Below are positions 35,647 through 43,979 of a DNA stretch of 64,000 nucleotides, one piece after another. The stretch comes from Oligella urethralis DSM 7531 (GTDB taxonomy: Bacteria > Pseudomonadota > Gammaproteobacteria > Burkholderiales > Burkholderiaceae_B), in assembly GCF_000372065.1 (NCBI RefSeq), contig NZ_AQVB01000004.1, positions 1-64,000 of the forward strand, in the 5' to 3' direction. Numbering within the stretch: the stretch's first letter is position 1; every line of letters starts with the position of its first letter. The translations under genes were made by a program, and so were the position numbers. The notes below the pieces were generated by a model. It was not told the origin of the DNA, made no database searches, and saw nothing but the letters and a program-made list of their open reading frames with translations.

Positions 35647-35701
35647 TTTAGGTGCTAGAATAGCATTTTAAATGTTAATTTATACTGTGTAGGACTCCAT
35701 C

Positions 35702-36889
35702 ATGCGCCCATTAGACGGTATTAAAGTGTTAGAGTTGGGGCAGTTAATTGCCGGACCTTTTACCACCAAAATTCTTGCCGAATTTGGTGCTGAAGTGATC
35801 AAAATCGAGCCGCCATTGAGCGGTGATCCGCTGAGAAAGTGGCGTTTATTACATGAGGGTACCTCCGTTTGGTGGGCCTCTCAATCGCGTAATAAGAAAT
35901 CCGTCACGGTGAATTTACGCTCCCCAGAGGGGCAGGCAATTATTCGACGACTAGTTAAAGAGGTTGATATTCTCGTGGAGAACTTCCGCCCCGGTGCCCT
36001 AGAAAGTTGGGGCTTGGATGAAGACACGCTAAAAAGTATTAATCCAGCCCTAATTATGGTTCGGATTTCCGGTTATGGACAGACAGGGCCTTATCGGGAT
36101 AGACCCGGCTTCGGTGTGGTAGGCGAAGCGATGGCGGGGTTTAGGCATCTAAGTGGGGAGCCGGGTAGACCGCCGGTACGTGTGGGTATTTCGATTGGCG
36201 ATTCTTTAGCTGCCTTGCATGCGGTGATTGGTGCCTTGATGGCCTTACGTCATCGTGAGGTACAACAGGGCGGTGGTCAGGTGGTTGATGTGGCCTTATA
36301 TGAATCTGTGTTCAATATGATGGAGAGTCTGGTCGCCGAATACGCACATTTTGGTGAGGTACGACAGCCTGCTGGTAGTAGTTTGCCAGGCATTACACCA
36401 AGCAATGCCTATTTATGTGCCGATGGCAAATACGCCTTAATCGCCGGCAATGGTGATAGTATTTTTAAGCGTTTGATGTTGTTGATAGGACGACCGGACA
36501 TGGCAGAGGATCCGGCTTTTGCGCATAATGACGGTCGTGTTGCTGAAGCGGAATACATTGATGGCGTTATCGCTCAATGGGCGGCTCAGCATAGTTTGGA
36601 TGAGGTCTTGCAGGCATTGCATGAGCACAGAGTGCCGGCGGGTAGAGTATATGATGTGGCAGATATTTTTAAGGATCCGCATTATCAAGCGCGTGAGATG
36701 CTCATTCAAGGAGAGTTAGAGGATGGTACAGCGGTGACCTTACCGGGTATCCTACCCAAACTGAGTAAAACTCCCGGCGGCGTCGAGCGTAAGGCGCCTA
36801 CATTAGGGCAGGACACGAATGAGGTTTTGCTTAGCTTGGGTTTTGATCAAGCAACACTTCATCAGCTTCGAGAGCAGGGTGTGATCTAG
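35702..36889 (+). CDS. CaiB/BaiF family CoA-transferase
   Basis: A 395-residue class III CoA-transferase. Family marks are MRPLDGIKVLELGQLIAGPFTTKILAEFGAEVIKIE at the start, SRNKKSVTVNLRSPEGQ, VENFRPGALESWG, ISGYGQTGPYRDRPGFG and the C-terminal AGRVYDVADIFKDPHYQAREM. Such enzymes move CoA between organic acids (formyl-CoA:oxalate, succinyl-CoA:itaconate or carnitine types). The acid cannot be told from sequence by eye. It lies next to a Bug-type binding protein of opposite orientation, a common pairing in Burkholderiales for organic acid use. Confidence 0.9.
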   Translation: MRPLDGIKVLELGQLIAGPFTTKILAEFGAEVIKIEPPLSGDPLRKWRLLHEGTSVWWASQSRNKKSVTVNLRSPEGQAIIRRLVKEVDILVENFRPGALESWGLDEDTLKSINPALIMVRISGYGQTGPYRDRPGFGVVGEAMAGFRHLSGEPGRPPVRVGISIGDSLAALHAVIGALMALRHREVQQGGGQVVDVALYESVFNMMESLVAEYAHFGEVRQPAGSSLPGITPSNAYLCADGKYALIAGNGDSIFKRLMLLIGRPDMAEDPAFAHNDGRVAEAEYIDGVIAQWAAQHSLDEVLQALHEHRVPAGRVYDVADIFKDPHYQAREMLIQGELEDGTAVTLPGILPKLSKTPGGVERKAPTLGQDTNEVLLSLGFDQATLHQLREQGVI

Positions 36890-36970
36890 CAAGGGTGTTG
36901 TGCTTCAATACGATGGTTGCCTAATACAGCTTGCTAGGCACAGTGTCTGGCGTTACAGCTAGACCCTAAG

Positions 36971-37972
36971 CTACTCCAATTGGATCCGGTTTTTATCAAT
37001 AATTTGTTTATAGCGTTGACTATCCTTTGCGATCAGCTGAGCCATTGCCGCAGCGCTACTGGCTTTGGGGATAAAGCCGGCTTGCGTGAATTTTTGCTGC
37101 ACTTGATCGTCTTTTAGAATAGCAGCAATTTCCTCCGTCATTCTTTCGATAATGGCATCAGGGGTGTGCTTAGGACTGATCAGAGCGACCCATGAGGAAA
37201 GATCAAAGTGTTGATAACCAAGCTCTGTCATCAAGGGGATGCTAGGCTCATCAGGCCATTTGCTCTTAGCCGACAGCGCTAGCACCTTTAGCCGACCCGC
37301 TTTTACATAAGGCATTGGCACTAAAATCGGGTCAAATACCATATCGACTCTACCGGCTAATAAATCGCTAATAATCGGTGCGCTGCCACGATAGGGAATA
37401 TGTGTCATCTCGAGTTGATTAATATTGGCAAAATGCAAGGCAATCATATGGGCACTGGAGCCGGTGCCACTTGAGGCAAAGTTTAAATGATGCTTTTTGC
37501 CATAATCAACAAGCTCAGCCACATTATCGACTGGCAGCGCCTTAGAAACAAATAAAAACATAGGCAGCTCGGCCAGTTGCGTTACTGGCGCAAAGGACTC
37601 CTCATTGTAGGGGAGTTGATACAAATGAGGGTTGACCGCATGCGCAGCAATCACCGTGGCAAAATGATAGCCATCTGCCGGCGAGCGAGCTAATTGCGCT
37701 GTACCGATGGTGGCGTTGGCGCCCGGACGATTATCAATGATAATGCGTTGACCAAGTCGTTTGGAGAGCTCATTCATCACTATACGAGTGACCGTATCGG
37801 TTGCACCGCCAGGTGTATAGGGTACAATCACGGTAATTGGTTTTTGATGAGGCCAGTTAGTATCAGTTGCAATGCTTTGCTTGATGCTTGCACTATGCTC
37901 ACTCGCATAAGCGCCACCTAGCATCAGGCTTAAGAGGCAAACACAAGATGTGCGTAAAAGCTGTTTGATCAT
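36971..37972 (-). CDS. Bug-family tripartite tricarboxylate solute-binding protein
   Basis: A 333-residue periplasmic receptor of the Bug (Bordetella uptake gene)/TctC family. A signal peptide ends near AYA/SE (about residue 23). Typical segments are KPITVIVPYTPGGATDTVTRIV, NRPGANATIGTAQLARSPADGY and SSGTGSSAHM, with the ligand-binding loops of the Venus-flytrap fold. These proteins bind carboxylates or amino acids. No TctA or TctB membrane partners lie adjacent, which is usual for the many orphan Bug proteins. The large Bug family is characteristic of Alcaligenaceae. Confidence 0.92.
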   Translation of the reverse strand: MIKQLLRTSCVCLLSLMLGGAYASEHSASIKQSIATDTNWPHQKPITVIVPYTPGGATDTVTRIVMNELSKRLGQRIIIDNRPGANATIGTAQLARSPADGYHFATVIAAHAVNPHLYQLPYNEESFAPVTQLAELPMFLFVSKALPVDNVAELVDYGKKHHLNFASSGTGSSAHMIALHFANINQLEMTHIPYRGSAPIISDLLAGRVDMVFDPILVPMPYVKAGRLKVLALSAKSKWPDEPSIPLMTELGYQHFDLSSWVALISPKHTPDAIIERMTEEIAAILKDDQVQQKFTQAGFIPKASSAAAMAQLIAKDSQRYKQIIDKNRIQLE

Positions 37973-38417
37973 GTATTATCACCGGACAGTCAAAAGCATC
38001 ATGATAAATTTCAATTGCTAAGGTCTCAAGGCATAAAAACCACAATATTTATGCAAATTCAACGAAGATAGGCGAAATTAAGCCATTGCCTGATTAATGC
38101 TTATAAGATATGGCAAGTTTGCTAGACAGCTCAGTTGCTTGATGATATGATATTAGGCTTGTTGAATTATCTATTTATCGCAATTTCTTTGCGGATTTTT
38201 GGTATTCACAACACGCTTCATCGAGTTTGGGCTCGTTTGCGCCAGTCCTAACTGCATAGTCTTAAGAGATTTCAGTTATTCCTAGCCTAGTCATAAGGTA
38301 GTGATACTTTATGTGAGCCCTTATTTTATGGAGCTTATAACTCGTTATTATTAGGTCAAAAAAGTGCTGCACCTCATTGTAGCCACCTAGTTTTAGCAAT
38401 CAATTTAGAGTGTTATT
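37973..38417. other. Leader region before rpmI
   Basis: A 445-base gap between the Bug gene and rpmI, where most bacteria carry infC. A short hairpin CGCAA/TTGCG with a following T run (38179-38200) could be a weak terminator. No open frame resembling IF-3 is present. The rest is presumably promoter and untranslated leader. Confidence 0.5.
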
Positions 38418-38615
38418 ATGCCTAAAATTAAAACCAAAAAAAGTGCTTCTAAGCGCTTTCGCGTACGTCCGGGTGGTACCGTTAAGCGTGGTTTTGCCTT
38501 TAAAAGCCATATCTTAACTAAGAAAACCACAAAAAATAAACGTCAATTACGTGGCACTACTGAGGTTCATCAGTCTGATGTACCTTCAATCAAAGCCATG
38601 ATGCCTTACGCATAA
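38418..38615 (+). CDS. rpmI: Ribosomal protein bL35
   Basis: A 65-residue basic protein of the large ribosomal subunit, starting [20 protein letters not shown] and of standard length. rplT follows 13 bases later. In most bacteria infC precedes it and L20 represses the operon; here infC is not in front. Confidence 0.97.
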   Translation: MPKIKTKKSASKRFRVRPGGTVKRGFAFKSHILTKKTTKNKRQLRGTTEVHQSDVPSIKAMMPYA

Positions 38616-38628
38616 TTAGGAGAAGAAG

Positions 38629-38988
38629 ATGCCTCGTGTAAAAGGTGGTGTGACTGCCCGTGCTCGTCATAAAAAAGTATTAGCTGAAGCTAAAGGTTTC
38701 CGCGGTCGTCGCGGTAATGTTTTCCGTGTTGCTAAGCAAGCGGTAATGAAAGCGGGTCAATACGCTTATCGTGACCGTCGCAACAAAAAACGCACTTTCC
38801 GTTCACTTTGGATTGCTCGTATTAACGCAGCGGTTCGTGAGCACGGTGTGACCTATAGCGCCTTTATCGCTGGTTTACGTAAAGCCTCCATCGACTTAGA
38901 CCGTAAGGTATTAGCCGATATGGCGGTAAATGACAAAGCTGGCTTTAAAGTAGTGGTTGAACAGGCTAAAGCAGCCCTTGCCGCTTAA
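38629..38988 (+). CDS. rplT: Ribosomal protein bL20
   Basis: A 119-residue 23S rRNA-binding protein, with [28 protein letters not shown] at the start. It is needed early in 50S assembly and can act as autorepressor of the operon in related bacteria. An AGGAGAAG site precedes the ATG. It is followed by a strong hairpin at 39041 that separates it from pheS. Confidence 0.97.
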   Translation: MPRVKGGVTARARHKKVLAEAKGFRGRRGNVFRVAKQAVMKAGQYAYRDRRNKKRTFRSLWIARINAAVREHGVTYSAFIAGLRKASIDLDRKVLADMAVNDKAGFKVVVEQAKAALAA

Positions 38989-39040
38989 GTTAGACTGTTA
39001 AGCACGTAGATACAGTGTAGCAATTCTGTATTCATATCAA

Positions 39041-39076
39041 GGCGGGGTTCTATTTTAGGATCCCGCCTATTTTTTT
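39041..39076 (+). terminator. Terminator/attenuator between rplT and pheS
   Basis: A GC-rich stem GGCGGG/CCCGCC (39041-39046 with 39062-39067), extended by inner pairs, is followed by ATTTTTTTA. The T run ends only about 4 bases before the first pheS ATG, so the only purine-rich ribosome-site candidate (AGGA, 39057-39060) lies inside the loop or stem. Confidence 0.82.
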
Positions 39077-39080
39077 ATCA

Positions 39081-40115
39081 ATGGTTTGGACAATGACTGA
39101 ATCCTTAGACGACTTAATTAAACAAGCAGAAGAAAAATTTGCAGCAGCGCCTGATGTGGCCAGTCTGGAAAATGAAAAAGCTAAATTTTTAGGTAAAAAC
39201 GGTGCCGTTACCAGCTTACTTAAGGGACTCGCCAGCTTGCCTGTTGAGGAGAAAAAAGCAGTCGGCCAGCGCATTAACCAAATCAAACGAGAGATTGAGG
39301 CTTTGCTGACTGCGCGTCGCGAACGTTTTGCCGAGGAGCAATTGGCGCAGCGTCTGGCAGCTGAAAAAATTGATGTGACCTTACCCGGCCGTGGTTTAAA
39401 TCGCGGTGGATTGCATCCAGTAATACAGTCGACTTTAAGGATTGAGGGTATTTTCCGTTCCATTGGTTTTGATGTGGCTGATGGTCCTGAGATTGAGACA
39501 GACTGGTATAACTTTACCTCCTTAAATAATCCGCTAAATCACCCCGCACGCTCCATGCAGGATACCTTTTATATCGACCATCAAGATGAAGCGGGTTTGC
39601 CCTTGATGTTACGTACCCATACCAGTCCGATGCAGGTGCGCTATGCGCGTCAGCATAAACCACCGATTAAGGTGATTGCGCCTGGCCGTACTTATCGTGT
39701 GGATAGTGATGCGACCCATAGCCCGATGTTCCACCAGGTGGAGGGCTTGTGGCTCGATGAAAATATTTCTTTTGCCGAACTAAAAGGCGTTTATACCAAG
39801 TTTTTACAAGCATTTTTTGAGACGGACGATATTCAGTTGCGTTTCCGTTCATCTTTCTTTCCCTTTACCGAACCTTCCGCCGAGATCGATATGATGTTTA
39901 ATAGCGGACCGATGAAAGGGCAGTGGTTGGAAATTTCCGGGGCGGGTCAGGTGCACCCGAACGTAGTACGCAATTTTGGCTTAGATCCAGAAAAATACAT
40001 GGGTTTTGCCTTTGGTTCCGGTATTGAACGTCTCACCATGTTGCGTTATGGCGTTAATGATTTACGTTTATTCTACGAAGGTGATTTGCGTTTCTTAGAG
40101 CAATTTAATCGCTAG
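39081..40115 (+). CDS. pheS: Phenylalanyl-tRNA synthetase alpha subunit
   Basis: A 344-residue catalytic subunit that charges tRNA-Phe together with PheT. An N-terminal coiled coil (about residues 8-95) is followed by the class II core with motif 2 ([19 protein letters not shown]) and motif 3 ([17 protein letters not shown]). Two in-frame ATG codons (39081, 39093) are possible; neither has a good ribosome site. The gene starts right behind a terminator hairpin, so expression may depend on read-through or on changes in that structure. pheT follows. Confidence 0.95.
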   Translation: MVWTMTESLDDLIKQAEEKFAAAPDVASLENEKAKFLGKNGAVTSLLKGLASLPVEEKKAVGQRINQIKREIEALLTARRERFAEEQLAQRLAAEKIDVTLPGRGLNRGGLHPVIQSTLRIEGIFRSIGFDVADGPEIETDWYNFTSLNNPLNHPARSMQDTFYIDHQDEAGLPLMLRTHTSPMQVRYARQHKPPIKVIAPGRTYRVDSDATHSPMFHQVEGLWLDENISFAELKGVYTKFLQAFFETDDIQLRFRSSFFPFTEPSAEIDMMFNSGPMKGQWLEISGAGQVHPNVVRNFGLDPEKYMGFAFGSGIERLTMLRYGVNDLRLFYEGDLRFLEQFNR

Positions 40116-40178
40116 TTGATTTAGGTTTAAACGAAGTATTCATTTCCTATCCCATTCGTTTTTTGTAAAGAATTTACT

Positions 40179-42581
40179 ATGTTTATTTCAGAATCTTGGT
40201 TAAGAAGTTTAATCAATCCGGACTTATCTACGGAGGACATTTGTCATCGCTTGACAATGTCAGGTCTTGAGGTTGAAGGCGTTGAAACCCTAGCGCCGGC
40301 CTTTGAAGGGGTGGTGGTGGCTGAGGTTAAAGCGATCGCAGCGCACCCAAATGCCGATAAATTGCGTATTTGTCAGGTCGATGATGGTTCCGGTGAGTTG
40401 ATACAGGTCGTTTGTGGTGCGCCCAATGCCGCAGCGGGTATTAAGGTACCCATGGCGCGTGTTGGTGCAGTCTTGCCTGGTGATTTTAAGATTAAAAAGG
40501 GCAAGTTACGCGGTGAGTTATCACTCGGTATGCTGTGTTCAGCACGTGAATTAGGTATTAGTGACGAGCATGCCGGTTTGATGATTCTGGACGATAGCAT
40601 GGAGGTCGGTACCGATATTCGACAAGCGCTAAATTTAGACGATAAAGTGATTGAGTTTAAATTAACACCAAACCGCGCTGATTGTTTATCCGTATATGGT
40701 GTGGCGCGTGAGGTGCAAGCCTTAACCGGTGCTAAGTTGCAAAAGCTGGATTTCACACCAGTGGAGGTGAGCTTAGACGAGTCCATGCCAGTGCGCGTGG
40801 AGGCACCGGATTTATGCGGTCGCTTTGCTGGTCGTATTATTCGTGGTGTGAATGCCAAGGCTGAGACCCCAGATTATATTAAACAACGCATTATCGCAGC
40901 GGGTATGCGTCCAGTATCAGCTTTGGTGGATATTTCCAACTATGTGATGTTGCAACTGGGTCGACCAACGCACGTGTTTGATATTAAAAACATCGATACC
41001 GCTAAGGGCTTAAGTGTACGTTGGGCTCGTGCTGGTGAAAAGTTAAAGCTACTCGTGGGTGAAGAGGTTGAGCTAAGCGAGGATACTGGTGTTATTTGTT
41101 ATGAGGATAGGCCAGAGAGCATAGCTGGTGTGATGGGTGGTGATGCGACTGCGGTGGATTTGGAGACGCAGGATATTTATCTAGAAGCTGCGTTCTGGTT
41201 TCCGGATGCCATTGCGGGTCTAACCCGTAAGTATAAAATTTCATCCGAAGCGGCTTATCGCTATGAGCGTGGTGTCGACTTTTTAAATATTGTTGAGCAT
41301 ATTGAGTATATTAGCCGTTTAATTCTTGAGATTTGTGGCGGTCGTGCCGGCCCGGTGCAGGACCAGATCATCAATTTACCTGAACGTAAGGCAGTCTCAA
41401 TGCGCTTAGACCGATGTAATAAGGTTTTGGGCGTTGAGGTTTCGCTAGAAGAAGTCAAGCAAATCTTCACTAATCTGGAGTTTGATTTTGAAGTTGATGC
41501 GGAGCAGGTCTTTACGGTCAAGGCACCTTCTTATCGTTTTGATATCGCCATTGAAGAGGATTTAATTGAAGAGGTGGCGCGGGTGTATGGCTTTGAACGT
41601 ATCCCAGCCCGTGAACCAATTGCACAAGCCAGTATTTTCCCATTCCCTGAGGTACGTCGTTCAGAGCATGTTTTCCGTCATTTGATGGCGGCTATGGACT
41701 ATCAGGAAGTAGTGAATTATAGCTTTGTGGATGAAAGTTGGGAGCGTAATTATCAAAATAACGATAAGCCCATCCGTCTTTTAAATCCGATTTTTGCGCA
41801 GTATGCGGTGATGCGTACAAGCTTAATTGGCGGCTTATTAAAAACCATCTCACACAATGCAAAATACCGTCAGAATCGTGTGCGTATTTTTGAGTTAGGT
41901 CGAGTGTTTTTTGATGCACCTCAGGTTGAGGCCAGTGAAACGACGGTCAAAGGCATTCATCAACCGTTGTACTTTGCGGCAGCCAGTTGGGGCTTAGCAT
42001 TGCCCGAGCAGTGGGGTGAGCAATCACGGCAAGTGGATTTTTTCGATTTGAAAAATGATCTAGTAAACTTGTTGGGTTCACAGGCCAAGGACTTGCGCTT
42101 TGTGGCCGAAGCACATCCGGCCTTACACCCGGGTCGTAGTGCGACGATTTTTTATCGTGATCAAAAAATTGGTATCATCGGCGAACTGCATCCACAATGG
42201 TTAGCTGAGTTGGATCTGCCGACGGCACCTGTGGTGTTTGAAATTGACATTGCACCACTGATGGCACATGACTTAGCAGCGTATAAGGAAATTTCCAAGC
42301 AACCGGTGGTGATCCGTGACTTAGCAGTTTGGGCTCCTGCTGATATTGCTTACCAACAAGTAATGGATGCCTTAGCACCCATACAGGCTGAGGGTATTCT
42401 TCGGGATGTTACATTATTTGATGTTTGGAAGTATCCTAAATCTGAACAGAACGAACGCAGTTTAGCCATGCGCTTTATGCTGCAAGATGCCAAAGCCACG
42501 CTGGAAGATGCTCAGGTGGAGCAGTTAATGAACAAAATTCTTAATACCCTCGTTGAAAAACTGGGTCTTAGATTACGATAG
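40179..42581 (+). CDS. pheT: Phenylalanyl-tRNA synthetase beta subunit
   Basis: An 800-residue subunit of the PheST heterotetramer. It contains the EMAP-like tRNA-binding domain (about 40-150: VVVAEVKAIAAHPNADKLRICQVD), B3/B4 editing domains (TPNRADCLSVYGVAREV), B5 (RYERGVDFLN) and a C-terminal ferredoxin-fold anticodon-binding domain (about 705-800: KQPVVIRDLAVWAPA). The length matches the family. It is co-transcribed with pheS (63-base gap) and followed after 17 bases by ihfA. Confidence 0.96.
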   Translation: MFISESWLRSLINPDLSTEDICHRLTMSGLEVEGVETLAPAFEGVVVAEVKAIAAHPNADKLRICQVDDGSGELIQVVCGAPNAAAGIKVPMARVGAVLPGDFKIKKGKLRGELSLGMLCSARELGISDEHAGLMILDDSMEVGTDIRQALNLDDKVIEFKLTPNRADCLSVYGVAREVQALTGAKLQKLDFTPVEVSLDESMPVRVEAPDLCGRFAGRIIRGVNAKAETPDYIKQRIIAAGMRPVSALVDISNYVMLQLGRPTHVFDIKNIDTAKGLSVRWARAGEKLKLLVGEEVELSEDTGVICYEDRPESIAGVMGGDATAVDLETQDIYLEAAFWFPDAIAGLTRKYKISSEAAYRYERGVDFLNIVEHIEYISRLILEICGGRAGPVQDQIINLPERKAVSMRLDRCNKVLGVEVSLEEVKQIFTNLEFDFEVDAEQVFTVKAPSYRFDIAIEEDLIEEVARVYGFERIPAREPIAQASIFPFPEVRRSEHVFRHLMAAMDYQEVVNYSFVDESWERNYQNNDKPIRLLNPIFAQYAVMRTSLIGGLLKTISHNAKYRQNRVRIFELGRVFFDAPQVEASETTVKGIHQPLYFAAASWGLALPEQWGEQSRQVDFFDLKNDLVNLLGSQAKDLRFVAEAHPALHPGRSATIFYRDQKIGIIGELHPQWLAELDLPTAPVVFEIDIAPLMAHDLAAYKEISKQPVVIRDLAVWAPADIAYQQVMDALAPIQAEGILRDVTLFDVWKYPKSEQNERSLAMRFMLQDAKATLEDAQVEQLMNKILNTLVEKLGLRLR

Positions 42582-42598
42582 TTCGGGGAGAATAATAG

Positions 42599-42907
42599 AT
42601 GACTACATCAGTAAAGCCTTCGTTAACTAAGGCCGATTTAACTGAATTACTATATGATCGCGTCGGTGTTAATAAACGTGAGGCAAAAGATATTGTTGAT
42701 GGTTTTTTTGCGCAAATCAGCGATGTATTAATCGAGGGTAAAGCGGTGAGAATTTCCGGTTTCGGTAATTTCCAATTAAGAGATAAAGCCGCGCGTCCAG
42801 GTCGTAATCCCAAGACCGGTGATTTGATTCCGATTTCTGCTCGTCGAGTGGTGACATTTCATGCCAGTCAGAAGTTAAAAGAGCTGGTTGAGGATTGTGC
42901 CGATTAG
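42599..42907 (+). CDS. ihfA: Integration host factor alpha subunit
   Basis: A 102-residue DNA-bending protein of the HU/IHF group: [29 protein letters not shown], then [26 protein letters not shown], containing the intercalating-proline arm. The pheST-ihfA order is conserved in proteobacteria. It forms a heterodimer with IhfB, encoded elsewhere. A terminator-like hairpin follows at 42929. Confidence 0.95.
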   Translation: MTTSVKPSLTKADLTELLYDRVGVNKREAKDIVDGFFAQISDVLIEGKAVRISGFGNFQLRDKAARPGRNPKTGDLIPISARRVVTFHASQKLKELVEDCAD

Positions 42908-42928
42908 ATATTATTGGCCTTTTGTAGC

Positions 42929-42977
42929 ATTAAGGCGGGCTGTTGCTAATCTGCAATGAACCGTCTTAATCTTTTTA
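42929..42977 (+). terminator. Terminator after ihfA
   Basis: A 10-bp stem (ATTAAGGCGG with CCGTCTTAAT, one G-U pair; 42929-42938 with 42961-42970) is followed by a T run. A promoter for the MerR-type gene should lie between it and 43091. Confidence 0.65.
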
Positions 42978-43090
42978 GAGACCGAGATTGCCGTATTAGA
43001 GGTGCACGATAATAGTCGGTTTTGTGCTACACTTTGATAAGTCAAAACAATTACAAACGCCTACCCTCAGTGGTTTAGGCTAAAGATGCG

Positions 43091-43477
43091 ATGGAACAAA
43101 CCGAAATTCAAGAAACTGTCACAGTAGAGTTACCACCCATCCCTGCTAAACGCTATTTCACCATTGGTGAAGTGGCTGAGCTTTGCCAGGTAAAGCCGCA
43201 TGTGCTGCGTTATTGGGAGCAGGAGTTTACCCAGCTTAATCCGGTCAAACGCCGAGGTAATCGTCGTTATTACCAGCATCATGAGGTATTATTGATTCGG
43301 CGAATTCGTACCCTGCTATATGATGAGGGCTTTACGATTGCCGGCGCACGTAATCGCTTGGGTAATCCACGCCAGCAGGAGGAAGCAGATGCTGCGGTGC
43401 GTATTCCAGCCAATGATCTGCAAACCATCCGTGCGGAGTTGGAAGGGATCATTCAGGACTTAAATAAGCTGATTTAG
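43091..43477 (+). CDS. MerR-family transcriptional regulator
   Basis: A 128-residue regulator with an N-terminal winged HTH (FTIGEVAELCQVKPHVLRYWEQEF, then RRGNRRYYQHHEVLLIRRIRTLLYDEGFTIAGARNRL) and a short coiled-coil dimerisation end. It lacks the cysteine effector site of metal-sensing MerR proteins. The ihfA-merR neighbourhood is conserved across betaproteobacteria, where its targets are unknown. Confidence 0.9.
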   Translation: MEQTEIQETVTVELPPIPAKRYFTIGEVAELCQVKPHVLRYWEQEFTQLNPVKRRGNRRYYQHHEVLLIRRIRTLLYDEGFTIAGARNRLGNPRQQEEADAAVRIPANDLQTIRAELEGIIQDLNKLI

Positions 43478-43496
43478 ATTTTTGCTATTGATCGAT

Positions 43497-43526
43497 AGGG
43501 CGTTTGATGATTGGATCAAACGCCCT
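43497..43526 (+). terminator. Long hairpin after the MerR-type gene
   Basis: A 12-bp perfect stem AGGGCGTTTGAT/ATCAAACGCCCT with loop GATTGG, just after the stop of the MerR-type gene. The following T run is poor (AAGTATTTG). Confidence 0.7.
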
Positions 43527-43634
43527 AAGTATTTGTTAAGCGTCATATTTCTGCCATAAAACCGTCATTCTGTTGTCATATGGATATGTAATGATTAACA
43601 CGATTGTTGGTAAATCATTAAAAGGATCGATAGT

Positions 43635-43895
43635 ATGAAATTAAAATTATTCGCTGCCGCTGCGTTATGTTCAGTATCTGTTATGGCTCATGCGGCTGAT
43701 ATGCCTAAAGCATGTGAGGATTACTTTAATGCGGTAGAAGACTTTGCAAAAAAACATCCTCAAATGGCTGATAGCTACAAACAAATGGTTGAGAGCACGA
43801 AGCAACAATTAAATACGGTGGCTGATAAATCCATGTTAGCCCCAGGTTGTGAGCAGGCTTTAGAAACCTTTAAGCAATCAACCGTTGGCATGTAA
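43635..43895 (+). CDS. Small periplasmic protein (DUF5339-like)
   Basis: An 86-residue exported protein. A signal peptide of 20 residues ends AHA/AD. The mature part is helical, with two cysteines (CEDYFNAVEDF and APGCEQALETFK) that could form a disulfide. The layout resembles DUF5339 proteins of Neisseria and Haemophilus. Function unknown. A good AAAGGATCG site precedes the ATG and a strong terminator follows. Confidence 0.7.
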   Translation: MKLKLFAAAALCSVSVMAHAADMPKACEDYFNAVEDFAKKHPQMADSYKQMVESTKQQLNTVADKSMLAPGCEQALETFKQSTVGM

Positions 43896-43920
43896 GTCAT
43901 TGCTTAATTGATTGCTAATA

Positions 43921-43962
43921 AAATAGCAGCTGTATGGTTGAAATACAGCTGCTATTTTTTTA
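43921..43962. terminator. Bidirectional terminator between the DUF5339-like gene and valS
   Basis: A 14-bp perfect stem AAATAGCAGCTGTA/TACAGCTGCTATTT (43921-43934 with 43944-43957) with T tracts on both sides. It serves two converging genes. Confidence 0.92.
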
Positions 43963-43979
43963 CTGCTTAAAAAGGGAGT

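Noticed and set aside
38140-38417. A divergent infC gene with ATT start before rpmI
   Set aside because: No frame in the gap reads like IF-3, and the gap is too short for the roughly 500-base gene.
39000-39080. Phe-rich leader peptide for classic pheST attenuation
   Set aside because: No short frame with several Phe codons precedes the hairpin.
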